Assembly: GCA_030323885.1 (NCBI GenBank)
Contig: CM059193.1
Coordinates: 72,887,543-72,951,542, forward strand
Length of the DNA stretch: 64,000 bases
Source of the DNA: Branchipolynoe longqiensis
Taxonomy: Eukaryota > Annelida > Polychaeta > Phyllodocida > Polynoidae
Direction of reading: 5' to 3'
Position 1 is the stretch's first letter, and each line of letters opens with the position of its first letter. Position numbers and translations under genes: made by a program. Positions 10,447 to 21,069 of this stretch are shown piece by piece. Below the pieces are notes generated by a model that was not told the origin of the DNA, searched no databases, and saw only the letters and a list, made by a program, of their open reading frames with translations.

Positions 10447-10485
<39 letters not shown>
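10447..10485 (+). repeat. (C)n homopolymer, about 39 bp
   Basis: An uninterrupted C run leads into a C-rich segment. On the minus strand it is an unbroken G run with quadruplex potential. Its length may be uncertain from sequencing. Confidence 0.95.
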
Positions 10486-10486
<1 letters not shown>

Positions 10487-10559
10487 ACCCCTGCCACCCG
10501 GTCGCCCAGTGTCTCCAACACAAGACACCATCTCGTCCCACCCCCAACCTGCCTTACTC

Positions 10560-11385
10560 TACCCTCACTGGCCTGACTCTCTCGATTCTGACTCACCCAA
10601 CTCCAACTCACCCTACCCTGACTCCGACTCACCCAACTCCGACTCACCCGACCCGACTCCCACTCACCCGACTCCCACTCACCCGGCTCCCACTCACCTG
10701 ACTCCCACTCACCCGGTTATCACTCACCTGACTATCACTCACCCAACTTTCACTCACCCGACACCCACTCACCCGACCCACACTCACCCGACTCTCCCTC
10801 ACCCGACTATCACTCACCCGACTTTCACTCACCCGACTTTCACTCACCCGACTCCCACTCACCCGACTCCCACTCACCCTCACTGGCCAGATTCACCCGA
10901 TTCTGACTCACCCAACTCCAATTCACCCGACTCTGACTCACCCGACCCTGACTCCCACTCACCCGACCCCAGACTCTCACTCACCCGACTCCCACTCACC
11001 CGACTCCCACTCACCTGGCTATCACTAAACCGGCTATCACTCACCTGACTTTCACTCACCCTACTCTAACTCATCCGACTCTGACCACCCAACTGAATCA
11101 CCAGACTCTGAATCACCCAACTGTGACTCACCTGACTCTGACTCACCGACTGTGACTCACTCACCCGCTGTGACTCACCCTACTATGACTCATCTGACTA
11201 TGACTCACCCGACTGTGACTCACCGACTGTGACTCACTCACCCGCTGTGACTTACCCTACTATGACTCATCTGACTGTGACTCACCCGACTCTGACTCAC
11301 TGACTGTGACTCACTCACCCGCTGTGACTTACCCTACTATGACTCATCTGACTCTGACTCACCCGACTCTGACTCACCCAACAGG
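10560..11385 (+). repeat. 15-bp degenerate minisatellite (ctcacccgactccca type), ~830 bp
   Basis: The unit tcacccgactcccac varies (…tatcac, …tttcac, …tgtgac) and shifts towards tgactcacccgactg in the last 300 bp. The strand is nearly free of G in the first half. All frames stay open because 15 is divisible by 3, which explains the 214-codon Pro/Thr/Ser-rich ORF. Confidence 0.93.
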
Positions 11386-11680
11386 AATGGAAAAAGAAAG
11401 ATCCGTCTTGTGTTCAAATAGCATCTGGTAGCTCGGGCACAGTGAATTGGGAAAAAATAAGGACCTTCTGCCTATGTCTTAAGTATAGGAAAGAATGGGT
11501 CTCCATGGACCAGGAATATCATGATTTCAGACAAAAAATGGAATATTTAAGATTATATAGCCGAATACACATATGCTGTTCACATATAGGGTGTTTAGAC
11601 ATGATAAAACTGATGGCGCTGTTTATTTGGACATTGTTCATGGTGGTTCGCCAACATTGGTAATTTGTGCGCGAACAAGG
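11386..11680. other. Intron 1, no feature seen
   Basis: A short unique stretch after the minisatellite. A 73-codon ORF is present but has no recognisable motif. Confidence 0.4.
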
Positions 11681-11689
11681 AGTCTCCCC

Positions 11690-13170
11690 GGTGGCGCCCC
11701 CTGGGTTCGAATCCAAAACTCAAACCATACCAGAATTCCCACGTAACCATGCCCTCGCGAGACCCGTGACGTTACGCCCACCCATCCTCGCAAATCGCGA
11801 CCCTCCAAAAATCACTTCCACCACGGCAGCTGGACGAGCAACTCAGCATCAACTCAGCACCACTCCTCTCACGCCTCCGCACCACCCAGCCCCATGGGCT
11901 TGTTCTCCAATTAGCCCCATGGGCTCGCTCAACCTTGGTAGGTGCACTGGCCGCCCGACTCAGCAGTGCCCGATACGCAGAAGCGCAATCGGACACCAAG
12001 CCGGCCGGCAGCCCATGTAGCCTATCCTCGATGCTGAAGCCGGAAAGGTCCAAAGATCTTAACGACCATCCCAGCTTCTGAAGTCTCGGCGGAACGAGGC
12101 ACTGAAGGTCATATCGATATCATCGATGACCTGTGCCTGCCAAGCCCTCTGCTCGCGTGATGCCTCCAACTTGCGTTCGACAATTTTCTTGTCCTCAACA
12201 ACACAGTTGAAGTCATCACCATGCCTACTCTCAGCCTGGCGCAACAGGACATCCTGAGTCTGGACCACGACCGCGTCAAAACCCTCAATGAAGGCCTTGA
12301 CCAGGCCGCCGACCGACTCAGTAATTCGGGACATAACGTCCAGGCGATTGGCCTCGCAGAGACACTTTGTGGTGCTGTCCAACGCGAGCGTGATACCGCG
12401 GTCAGCCAACGTGACAGTACCCGTCGCCGGCCGCTCGGCTACATCACCCGCAGTAGGGACAACACCCACAGAAGCAGTCACTGTCGGCTCCTCCATCTGA
12501 CTCGTTGAAACCACCCCAACCAGCTGAGAGGCAGACCCTGGGGCGGCCGACAATCAGCGCCAAGGGACCTGACCAAGCGACACCAGTTGAGAAACCGATG
12601 CCACTTGCACCGTCAGTGCGGCTCCCGGGGCCCGTGCAACGACCGCACTTAACGTGTCAGGAGGTTGCACCACAGCCAGCTTCCGGCGCCGCCCCGCCTT
12701 CACAGACTCAGCATCCTCATCCCCAGCCCTGGGCCCGACCGGAACCAATGTGATGGCCCACGGTCTTCCCCACACTGCCACACACTCACGGAAGAACGCC
12801 AAGATTCAGTATCAGTACGCTTCAACCTGGTTTATTACAAAACCTCTTTGCTCTCCAGGCGTCCACCGTCAACTGACCTGCCCCCTAACTCGCCAGGTCC
12901 CATGTCACCTCTATAGGTGGGTGGGGGATGAGCTAGCCATACGCAGTAGAGGACAGTCCAGTCGGGGTCTGCCCGGTGGCTACCCTGTCACCACCTAGCG
13001 CAGTTCAGTGTAACTGTGTAGGTGTGCGGCGTAGTGTCTGCCGCCACCGTGTGGTAGTGGGGCTCATGTACAGACTACTACAATAGCATTAAAACGGAAA
13101 CCTGTGTATTTGCGGCGGATCCCCTCGAGCTATTAATGCTCAGGCCCGGCTGATGTGGCCAGCATGGAAT
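11690..13170 (-). other. G+C-rich island, possible retroelement gag-like remnant
   Basis: About 1.5 kb of markedly G+C-rich sequence inside an AT-rich intron. On the minus strand, ORFs at 12802-12554, 12553-12059 and 12053-11772 follow one another in related frames. The middle one (164 codons) ends in a charged helical segment with IVERKLEASREQRAWQ. The layout looks like one decayed coding region read right to left, but I recognise no domain and find no convincing LTRs. At 11690 the plus strand has tggcgccccctgggttcg, which resembles a tRNA-primer site but faces the wrong way for these ORFs. Function not assigned. Confidence 0.35.
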
Positions 13171-13399
13171 GGCTGCTGCATTAGTTAATAGTAATACAAA
13201 AGATCTGAAAGTCAAAAACTTTCAAATGCACATATCTCACTCCATATGGTTCACTCCTTTTTACATTCAATAACAAAAAAAAGGTTACCTTTTATATACA
13301 GTGTAACTGACAAATTTCAAACGGATGCGCCCAAAACATATATACATACACCTTGTATATATATGACATCCTATACACAAATAGCCTGAACTGAGACAA

Positions 13400-13520
13400 G
13401 TAACTATGTGAGGTCTCTGTGGCCTAGTGGTTAAGGTGTTGAACTTGTAATCTGAAGTTGTTTGGTCTTGTCACAGACTTGTGGGTTCAAACCCCATACA
13501 GTCCAAAACCTTTTTACATT
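13400..13520 (+). repeat. SINE-D, tRNA-like head
   Basis: An A-box-like tgtggcctagtggttaagg and a B-box-like gggttcaaacccc sit in the right order, but the spacing is stretched by an insertion and the arms do not fold as a full tRNA. A relative at 25056-25360 has a body and CAA tail, so this is a SINE head, not a tRNA gene. Confidence 0.6.
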
Positions 13521-13899
13521 CAACAACAACAAAAACCGTTTTTCATCTATATGTGTTTCTCATTGAATTATGCAATATAATTGTACTAACATATATTTTA
13601 AATTAAAGCAAATATATTTCCTGTTTGAACTACTCTAAAGAAAATTGAAAATACATCAGTTTTACTCTCCCTTCTCTCCACTCAACCAGCCATTTTCACA
13701 ACAGCTGTCACATGACCAATCTAGGTCACTCTACACCAAGTGGAAAAGTTCAGTACTAAGCATGCACCACCTTGTGGCACAAATTAGAACTATTCCGACT
13801 TTAAGTCTAGCCCTAACCCTGAAGACATGTATAACGCTAACCCTAACACACAAGGGCTCACCTTCAAATGTCACGCAGGCTCATTACTCAAATTACAGG

Positions 13900-14165
13900 G
13901 CGTGGTGGCCTAATCGGTAGACCGCGGGCCTCGCGTGCGGAAGGTCGGGGGTTCGGTTTCCGGTCGAGTTAAACTAATGACTTTAAAATTGATACTTGTT
14001 GCTTTCTAGCCTGGCGCTCAGCATTAATAGGATAGGACATGGACTGGTTGGCTCAATGTCAGGATAATGTGACTGAGTGGGATATCGTGTCATGGTGCGA
14101 GTGGCCTGATTTCCCAGTGGGGCAGCACTGTAAAGTTGCTATGAGTGCTGTAACATAGCAGTGAA
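13900..14165 (+). repeat. SINE-A, 3' truncated
   Basis: The head gtggcctaatcggtagac and the box ggggttcggtttccgg, then the family body up to the gcactgtaaag block, where it breaks off. Confidence 0.85.
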
Positions 14166-14194
14166 TATATATGTCTAGGGCTGTAACATAGCAG

Positions 14195-14290
14195 TGAATA
14201 TATATGACTAAATCGAAACACTAAGCTAGATTTGGTGCTACAATACATATTCAACTTAGATACTTTTTATTAAGCATTTATTGCACATCA
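14195..14290. mobile_element. TTAA-family TIR element, internal scrap
   Basis: Contains agatttggtgctac, cttagatac and ttaagcattta in the order seen inside the ~350-bp family. Ends are lost. Confidence 0.5.
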
Positions 14291-14329
14291 ATTGGTCCTC
14301 TTGTTCTATGCGCTATAGTTAAGTACGCA

Positions 14330-14760
14330 AGGCTGTAGTTCTCACAGCCTTACTCTATGCCTGTAAATCATGGACAACATACCATTTCCATCTAGGCTGT
14401 CTAAGGAAAATTATGAATATCAGGTGGCAGGATAAGCTCTCAGACACTGAAGTCTTACAGAGAGCAAAAATGGTCAGCATTGACTACATCGTCATGGGAG
14501 CACAACTCAGGTGGGCTGGCCATGTAATACTAGTCCACATGGATGAGTACTAAAGGCTCTCTTCTACTGTGAACTTGTAAATGGACACAGAAATCAAGGT
14601 GATCAGAAGAAAAGTTCAAGGACTGCCTTAAATACAACCTGAAGAAATGTAATTTCAACACTGAAACCTGGGAAACAGTGGCCAAGGACATGGTGTGCTT
14701 CTATTCACAAAGGCATATCTCAGTTTGAAACTGATCCTATGTCTCAAGCTAAATAAAAGT
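14330..14760 (+). pseudogene. LINE (endonuclease-RT type) C-terminal remnant
   Basis: The plus strand reads LYACKSWTTYHF, then CLRKIMNIRWQDKLSDTEVL and MGAQLRWAGHVI, and breaks with stops and frameshifts soon after. RCLRxIxxIxWQDKxxxxEVL followed by LRWxGHVxR is the stereotyped tail of a common invertebrate LINE ORF2. No polymerase core is preserved. A sister fragment on the minus strand is at 36528-36785. Confidence 0.82.
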
Positions 14761-15111
14761 GTCAGCAGAGGAAATATCGTCTTCTTCACCCACCAGACTC
14801 TCTGACTGCAGCCAGACACACGTCCAACGTACCATTGCACATTCCAATCACAAATTGGATTCATTGGTCATGAACAAGTTCATAACAAATGATGAGTTGT
14901 TGTGGTTATCATCACTGATGGACAACCAAGAAAACCGGTCCAGTATCTTGTCCATGCTAAGATTATATTGGCATGTTTTCCATTCATATATAGATCTCCA
15001 AAGTTAATTCTTTAAAGTAGTTACTTCGAAGTGCCGAAAAGTAGATTATTATGGCCAACCTAATGTATCTGATTAAAAAATAAAATCGAATATATTTAGC
15101 TAAAATAATGT

Positions 15112-15415
15112 AGTGGTCTGCACTGACCTCAAGCAACGACCCACATAGACAGGTAGGCGTGGGTAGCATGGTGATATTAGAGAGCCTAGATAGTGTAATG
15201 GTTAGCACACTGGCCTGGAATGCAAATATATGTGGGTTCGAGTCCTCTCTAGGCACAATATTTCCCATTTTCATCACCCCCATGACACTGGTTGCCATGA
15301 CCATAATCCTGTACAAGCTATGCGCTGTATGGTTGTTGAACCTACCCTGTGCATGTGTTAGTGCACTGCCTTTATGTATGTAATTGTAAGCATTAAAAGA
15401 CTTACAATTCCAGGG
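15112..15415 (+). repeat. SINE-C (tRNA-headed)
   Basis: The head has tagtgtaatggttagcacac (A-box-like) and gggttcgagtcc (B-box-like), preceded by an agtggtctgcactgacc leader. The body, catccccatgacactggttg-like, ends in attgtaagcattaaaagac. It is directly followed by a second copy. Confidence 0.75.
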
Positions 15416-15421
15416 GGACGA

Positions 15422-15590
15422 GTGTAGTGGTCTGCACTGACCTCTCAGGCAAGGACCCACATAGACAGGTAGGAGTGGGTAGTATGGTGATATCAGGGAG
15501 CCTAGGTGGTCTGGAATGCAAAGAGATATGGGTTCGAGTCCCGCTCTAGGCACAATATTTCCCATTTTCATCACCACCATGAAAATAATA
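15422..15590 (+). repeat. SINE-C, second tandem copy, 3' truncated
   Basis: Repeats the leader agtggtctgcactgacctc, the head and the start of the body of the preceding copy. Head-to-tail arrangement of two copies. Confidence 0.72.
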
Positions 15591-15599
15591 TATATCGCA

Positions 15600-16200
15600 A
15601 AAACTCAAAACAATCAGATTTTATAATTGAATAAATACATGGTCAATATTTGGGGTACCATGTGTAATTAAGTGTGCTCAGTTAGCATTTTTACCATAAG
15701 CAATGTAAGCCCTGGTTGTGACAAGACCATGACGAAAGTAGGGATTTGAAGCAAGATATAACGTTGCAGGGGTAAATATATAAGGTGTTGGATTTATTGG
15801 ATACTTAAAGCTTATGACTCGTTTAGGTATTAGTAATACTATTGGTAGTATGGACTGTCTGTGAACCAGTTTTTAATCGATGCGATAGGTTCATCGCCAG
15901 GACAGTATCAATTGTAAAGTTAGGAAAATGTGGAGTTAAATCTGCCAGGAAGAGACATCCACACACCTGTATCTCCCATGCTGGGGGCAGTGACATCAAA
16001 TGGGGCCCCTGTGATGTTAGAGTTGTTAAGGCAGTCATCGCCAGGAGGCGTCCCTGTAGCCTTCCGCTATTGCGCAACGTCACAGGCAGACTTGAAGGCC
16101 AAGCAAACAGGCGAACAGGCGTTTCACATCCTTTTCTGTGTTGATTCTTCCAGCTTTATATACTATTGCAGTGATAGAAATAAGCAAAATCGTCCACCGG
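15600..16200. other. Intron 1, no feature seen
   Basis: Two overlapping ~100-codon ORFs at 15842-16235 show no recognisable motif and no splice context that would join them to the kinase-like gene. Confidence 0.4.
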
Positions 16201-16202
16201 AC

Positions 16203-16600
16203 GAGTCTGGTGTGATTTTCACTTGTCCTGTGTGATTTTCACTTGTCCTGTGTGATTTTCACAAGTCTGGTGTGATTTTCACTTGTCCGTCTGAATTTTG
16301 CACTTGTCTCGGAGAAGCGGGCAAGCCCTTATTTCAAACGCTGTAAAGCAATTACCTTAATTAACCCATAATTGGGTTGTGCACATTAAAGGGGCAGACA
16401 GGCCTGGTTTCAGTTACCACATCCGTCTGGGTGGTTCTTATCATAGGCTGGCTGTCCTGATAGAAAGAAGTTTTCAAATAATTTCACTTGTCCCCTGGAC
16501 AAGTCTGGTGTGATTTTCACTTGTCTGGTGTGATTTTCACTTGTCTCGTGTGATTTTCACTTGTCTGGTGTGATTTTTACTTGTCCTGGATAAGTGGACG
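16203..16600 (+). repeat. ~20-bp tandem repeats in two blocks (tgtgattttcacttgtc)
   Basis: Blocks at 16203-16320 and 16489-16600 hold four to five units each of ctggtgtgattttcacttgt. The 170 bp between them is unrelated. It could be one array split by an insertion. Confidence 0.85.
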
Positions 16601-17030
16601 AGCTCTTATTTTTAATACATTGTGCATATGGCGAATTTATTTTGCATCCACTCCCCACCCTCCCAAGTTCATAAGCGCCTTAATTTGATAAAAAAGGAAA
16701 ATTCTTACCCTTGATTCTAGACACTTGATTCAATAATTGCAAAAGCAGGATTTGCGATGCAACGTTGGATATATCACTATGCTGTAATTTGCATTTGAGC
16801 TACATATAGTAGTTTTTAATGAGTCCCTCTGCCACATGGTGGTGGTTTCGACTGCTCTAACCCTTGCAGATAAGAAGTAGCGGCAGGTGTCGGCATGGTA
16901 GCAGGGGTGATCCTTATGGTGGACCGTTCAACCCATGGCTAGCATCCACCCATCGCGGGAGATTTCCTCTGATTTGGCTGGGCAGTGACAGATTACTTCT
17001 ATTTTGACCGTGGCAACATAAACTAAGATA
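16601..17030. other. Intron 1, no feature seen
   Basis: AT-rich up to 16820, then mixed composition leading into the LINE fragment. It may be the decayed 5' part of that LINE. Confidence 0.35.
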
Positions 17031-17034
17031 GTAC

Positions 17035-17499
17035 ATGACAGAAAGCATGGCAATACAAGTATACAAAGGTATGATCCTACCCTACTTTGACTATGGTGAG
17101 GTCATCTACATGGGAGGGAATGCAAACCTGCTTAATAAATTAAAAGTGTTACAGAACAGAGCATTAAACAATTTAAAGGTTTGCCTCCAGGTCCACAACA
17201 GATTCCCAACGATGCAACTCCACATTAAATGCACCATAAAACTACTAACAAATAGAAGAGAACTACAGCTCAAGCTACTTGCACACCACTACACCACACA
17301 ACAAGGTCTCACAGTGACTGCTGGTAGAAACACCAGACATACAGGCACACCGGTGCTAAAAGAAACGATAAGCATGAATAAAATACATGAGAGAAGTGTG
17401 TTAGTCATGGTCGCGCAAGCCTGGAACAAACAACCATCTCCAGTCAGAGCAATCAAGAAACTAGAGCTATATAAACAATTCCTAAAAAGGAACAATTAA
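17035..17499 (+). pseudogene. LINE ORF2 C-terminal fragment, long open stretch
   Basis: 154 codons open to a stop at 17499. It starts in QVYKGMILPYFDYGEVIYMG and runs through LNKLKVLQNRALN, both typical of the region just after the RT thumb in LINE ORF2, and ends with SVLVMVAQAWNKQPSPVR and a short FLKRN tail. The RT core is missing, so it is 5' truncated. The intact C-terminal frame suggests a fairly young insertion. The 3' UTR runs to about 18340. Confidence 0.82.
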
Positions 17500-18420
17500 A
17501 AGCTGTACACCATCATGTGGGCACCAAATAAAACCTGACCGGGTGCAGTCAAGGCAAACTGTGAAAAAGCACACATGCCAAGGACAGGGCACCAAAGAGG
17601 GTGCACATCAAACCTATAAATACTCAGCCATCTGGAGTACTGGGAGGGTCGGAAGAAATGAGGCCATAGTCCACCTTGGTATGTGTCCTGGCACAAATCT
17701 CATAAGGTACGGACAGACCAACCATGCTTAACGAACCAAACCTATAATACACTATGGCATGAGAAAATACCACAACCCGCCGCCCGGTCGCAGTCCCGAA
17801 GGGTATGGGTGTGTTCTGGCGCACCCGGGTACCAACTAGGGACAGGGCACATGTGAAAGGAAGGTGGTAAAACCAAAAGCAAGGGACAATGCCGTTAGAA
17901 CTATGCTTAACAATTTAACACCGCAGCCGACCCACCTGGTCACAGTCCCAAAGAGTACGGATGTCTTCTGGCACATCTAGGCACTAACTAGGGACAGGGC
18001 ACAAGTGAAAGGAAAGCTGCAAACAAACAAACAAATTCTGGGAACACGTCCTCATCCACAAGCCTATTACCATCTCCCTAGATGTACATACTAGGGTACA
18101 ATATTAGTTATATGATAGGAAGTTATAACCCCCTTTAAAAAAAACCCACAAAAAAACTAACATAGATACTAACTACTTAAATAAATGCTGGTGGATGACC
18201 CGGATACCAACCCGGAACCGGAACCTGGGCATGCACCATAACATTCCTCACACCTGTCCAGCATTGAAAACAAGCACCCTCATGGGAGCTTACATGCTAT
18301 TGGCAGAAGAAATACCGTATCAATTTTCTTTTTAACACAAAAAAACCTGGGAGTGGACCCCAATGTTTTATTTAGCTAACTGCCATGTTAATTCTTTATT
18401 CCCTTAGCAGAGCAGAAATT
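17500..18420 (+). repeat. LINE 3' untranslated region with internal duplication
   Basis: Follows the ORF at 17035-17499. A ~105-bp segment around ctagggacagggcaca occurs twice (about 17776-17880 and 17925-18030). The segment with cattgaaaacaagc and agcttacatgctat is shared with the LINE tail at 21060-22010, so the two tails are related. Confidence 0.65.
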
Positions 18421-18699
18421 GGTCCATCACGTGTATGCATATAGACAGACCCTACATCCGTGTGTTGCTGGCAGCAGTATGCACTAAAACTAAAAGTGTG
18501 ATGTTCTAATAGGCTTGTCCTATCGCTATTTTAATAACATTATTGCCCCAAGGCGATGCTGTTTGGAGGTTGTTGCTCTGTAATAGCTATTGTTTGGCTC
18601 CATTGAAATCTTAAATAGATACTCTCTAATACTCCACTACTTATTAAGTAGCTGTAAGGAACCATGTGAGTTGATGCTGAGATTATATTTGTTGGTAAA

Positions 18700-18835
18700 T
18701 TAGTTGTTTAAGCAGGGGAAATTTCAATCGTGGACGATTGGTCTTCCTCATTCCACTGCTCCTTGCCCTATCCTCATAATGCCGAGCGCCTGGCTAGGAA
18801 GCGACAAGTATCAATTTTTAAGTCATTGACATTTT
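18700..18835 (-). repeat. SINE-A variant, fragment
   Basis: Minus orientation. It shares the alternative 3' segment (ggaaatttcaat…) with 4130-4260, then the common body gagcgcctggctaggaagcg. Confidence 0.7.
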
Positions 18836-19180
18836 ACATAGATCGTTTTCAATGCATGTCACCAAACACCAATCACGCATATATTAATAACTGATTATAA
18901 ATGATGTATTATGAATTATGTAAGGGGCCATCCAAAGTTTTCAACGTTTTCAATGTAGTACAAAGTACAACTTTCTCAGACCCCCCCAACCCCCAACCCC
19001 CAACCCCCTGCTCACATCAACATTTTACTACATACCCAGAAGGTGTGGCCAAATGGTTAGAACACTTGCCCCAGAATGGCAGCAGTGTGGTTTCGAAGCC
19101 TACTCTAGTCAGTGCAGAATATTCCCATTTGTTTGCAATACTAGTGCCATGACTGGAATCCTGTACAATCTATGCTCTGT

Positions 19181-19613
19181 GGCCGTATTCGATTAAACAA
19201 CTCGGGTCATCCGAACCACTTTTTGGCGCATGCGCAGGTCATACGATCTCAGAGTTGCATAAACGAACACGGTCGGGGAGGAAAAAATGGTGGCTTAATC
19301 CAAAACTTTATAAAAAATTATTATAATAACCAATATAACTACAGCAAAATAGGATTTAGAGTATTTTATGATTGCATAATTTAGATATATGTCCATTTTA
19401 ATCTAGATGGTCTTTTACATTATTAATACCCCAAAAAAGAAACTTTGCAGTACATGACACACACAGGTACGAGCACAAATGCTCCTTGCACCCCCAGTCA
19501 AGACATGGGGCACTGGGGTCCGGTATTCTTAGGCTCACCTCGCGGTGTTCTATTTGAAATACTAACGACTCGGATCACCCGAATCGTCCAGAGCGCCATA
19601 ATCGAATACGGCC
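19181..19613. mobile_element. TIR element, 433 bp, inserted in SINE-C
   Basis: Perfect ends GGCCGTATTCGATTA and TAATCGAATACGGCC, flanked by TGT on both sides. Removing it leaves ctctgtgtgattgg, which aligns with gcgctgtatggttg of the intact SINE-C. The duplication is 3 bp (or 5 bp if read as ctgtg). Arms contain ggtcatccgaac/ggatcacccgaa; AT-rich core. Confidence 0.85.
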
Positions 19614-19649
19614 TGTGTGATTGGTCAAGCTCCCTGGTGTATGTATCTA

Positions 19650-20127
19650 ATGCTGCGTTCATATGAACTGGTGAATATGGTGTTTCCCATTTCACAACCT
19701 GTGAATTGCGTTCAAGTGACTTCACAACTGGTGAACACCACCTTTGAACTGGAGATTTTTTAAGTGGCTCGCTACTCACCGCTTGTGAAGAAATGGCGGT
19801 GTTGCAGTTTCCACCGTACGCGCGGTGCAAAACATTAGTTTTATTCAAAATTAATAGAAATCAAGAGCCCTAACCGTATAAATTTGATATAATCTTTTTG
19901 GTAAAGATGTTTTCTATATGTGTACCAATCGATTTGTTTCTAGGTGGTGTGGTTTTAGAGATATTTCACTTTTTCTGTATGAAGATTTGACAATGCCTCT
20001 ATTATCGCCCAGCATGAAACGTGTTTACCGCGAATTGCCAAATGAAAGCTCTCAGTTTACATGGTCGTGTTCACCAGCAGTAAGTGGGAAGTTCACCATA
20101 TTCACGAGGACCGTATGAACGCACCAT
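19650..20127. mobile_element. Word-reiterating TIR element, 478 bp, inserted in SINE-C
   Basis: Left ATGCTGCGTTCATATGAAC, right gtatgaacgcaccat, flanked by TA. The empty site atgtatctagtgcattgcc matches the intact SINE-C (gcatgtgttagtgcactgcc), proving a TA duplication. The arms repeat actggtgaa/ttcacc words. The core (19870-19992) matches the core of 8015-8358 inverted. Confidence 0.88.
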
Positions 20128-20284
20128 TAGTGCATTGCCTGTATGTGTATTATCGTGAACATTACGGACAGAACCCATTTGAAAGACTTACGATGTCAAG
20201 CGAATCTTGTATTCCGCACTGATCTCACAATCACATGCAAGATGCCACATACACAGGTATGTGTAGGTAGGTAGATTGAACCGT

Positions 20285-20445
20285 AGAGCCTCGGTAAATT
20301 AATGGTTAGGACGCTCACCCTGGAATGGCAGAAATGTGGGTTCAACTCCTGCTCCAAGCAGAGAATTTTATTTGTTTGAACCGTCCTGATATGACCTTAG
20401 ATGTTGCTAGGACGTAAAACAACAAACAAAAATATTTGTTTGAAA
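20285..20445 (+). repeat. SINE-C head fused to SINE-A 3' end
   Basis: The head with ggttaggacgctc and gggttcaactcctg is followed at 20383 by the SINE-A terminal block cctgatatgaccttagatg and a CAA tail. This is either a chimera or a nested insertion. Confidence 0.55.
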
Positions 20446-20699
20446 CACCCTGACCTTATAGCCAATGGTTATTTATACCATATACCATAACTTTATAACA
20501 ATTCGATTTATGCCATACAGTACACCCTCACGATTATAGCAATGCCTGGTTATTTATAAACTAAATTCATTGGCAATTGCTAAATATAACCCCGGTGCCT
20601 TATGAATGTGTCTGTCCATGCCAGCATCTCAGGAACCAAGGTTGCTGATCAGGTTACAAAAGAAAGCCTAGATGGACATTTTGAACCTTGTCAACGGTG

Positions 20700-20800
20700 A
20701 ACAATGCTAGATGGCGTAATGGTTACCCGTGCCCCAAAATGGCAGAATATGGGGTTCCATTCCCCTCGAGGCATGGTCTCATTTAGTTGCAATACACAAC
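20700..20800 (+). repeat. SINE-C head fragment
   Basis: atggcgtaatggttaccc and ggggttccattcccc are degenerate A- and B-box-like blocks in correct order. The body is lost. Confidence 0.5.
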
Positions 20801-21069
20801 AATACTAAGCTTACATCATTTTAATATAAATAGAGTTATTTTGCATTTTCTGCTTTCATTAATGTGCAGAAAGAAAATTAATATGTTCCTTATCTTTATC
20901 TATGTTTGGAAACTAGAATATAAATTTAGCATGCCTTAAGTCGGAATACTTCAGTAAATATATATTTCCGCGATTTTGCCGTCTTATACCATTACCGGGC
21001 TAGATAGTATTCTACTATAGCAACCTATAGGATTTCAAATTTTATGGGAAACACATTTTAAGCTCCTTG

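Larger units (their letters stand above)
19036..20260 (+). repeat. SINE-C interrupted by two TIR elements
   Basis: The SINE-C head (gtgtggccaaatggttagaa, ggtttcgaagcc) and body run to 19180. They resume between 19614 and 19649 and again from 20128. Removing the two TIR elements restores a continuous match to the copy at 15112-15415. A second degraded head (ggtaaattaatggttagg) follows at 20290-20360. Confidence 0.72.

Noticed and set aside
10363..11048. Long Pro/Thr/Ser-rich ORFs (up to 214 codons) as a secreted or mucin-like gene
   Set aside because: They arise from the C tract and a 15-bp tandem array that keeps all frames open; no start context, splice logic or unique sequence.
11690..11712. 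Retroviral-type primer-binding site tggcgccccctgggttcg
   Set aside because: No LTR ending precedes it, and the neighbouring ORFs run on the opposite strand; could be a chance tRNA-like word.
13400..13520. A tRNA gene with split A and B boxes
   Set aside because: Acceptor and anticodon arms do not pair and the spacing is stretched; the relative at 25056 has a SINE body and tail.
15842..16235. Two overlapping ~100-codon ORFs as exons
   Set aside because: No recognisable protein, and inclusion would break the clean phase between exons 1 and 2 of the kinase-like gene.
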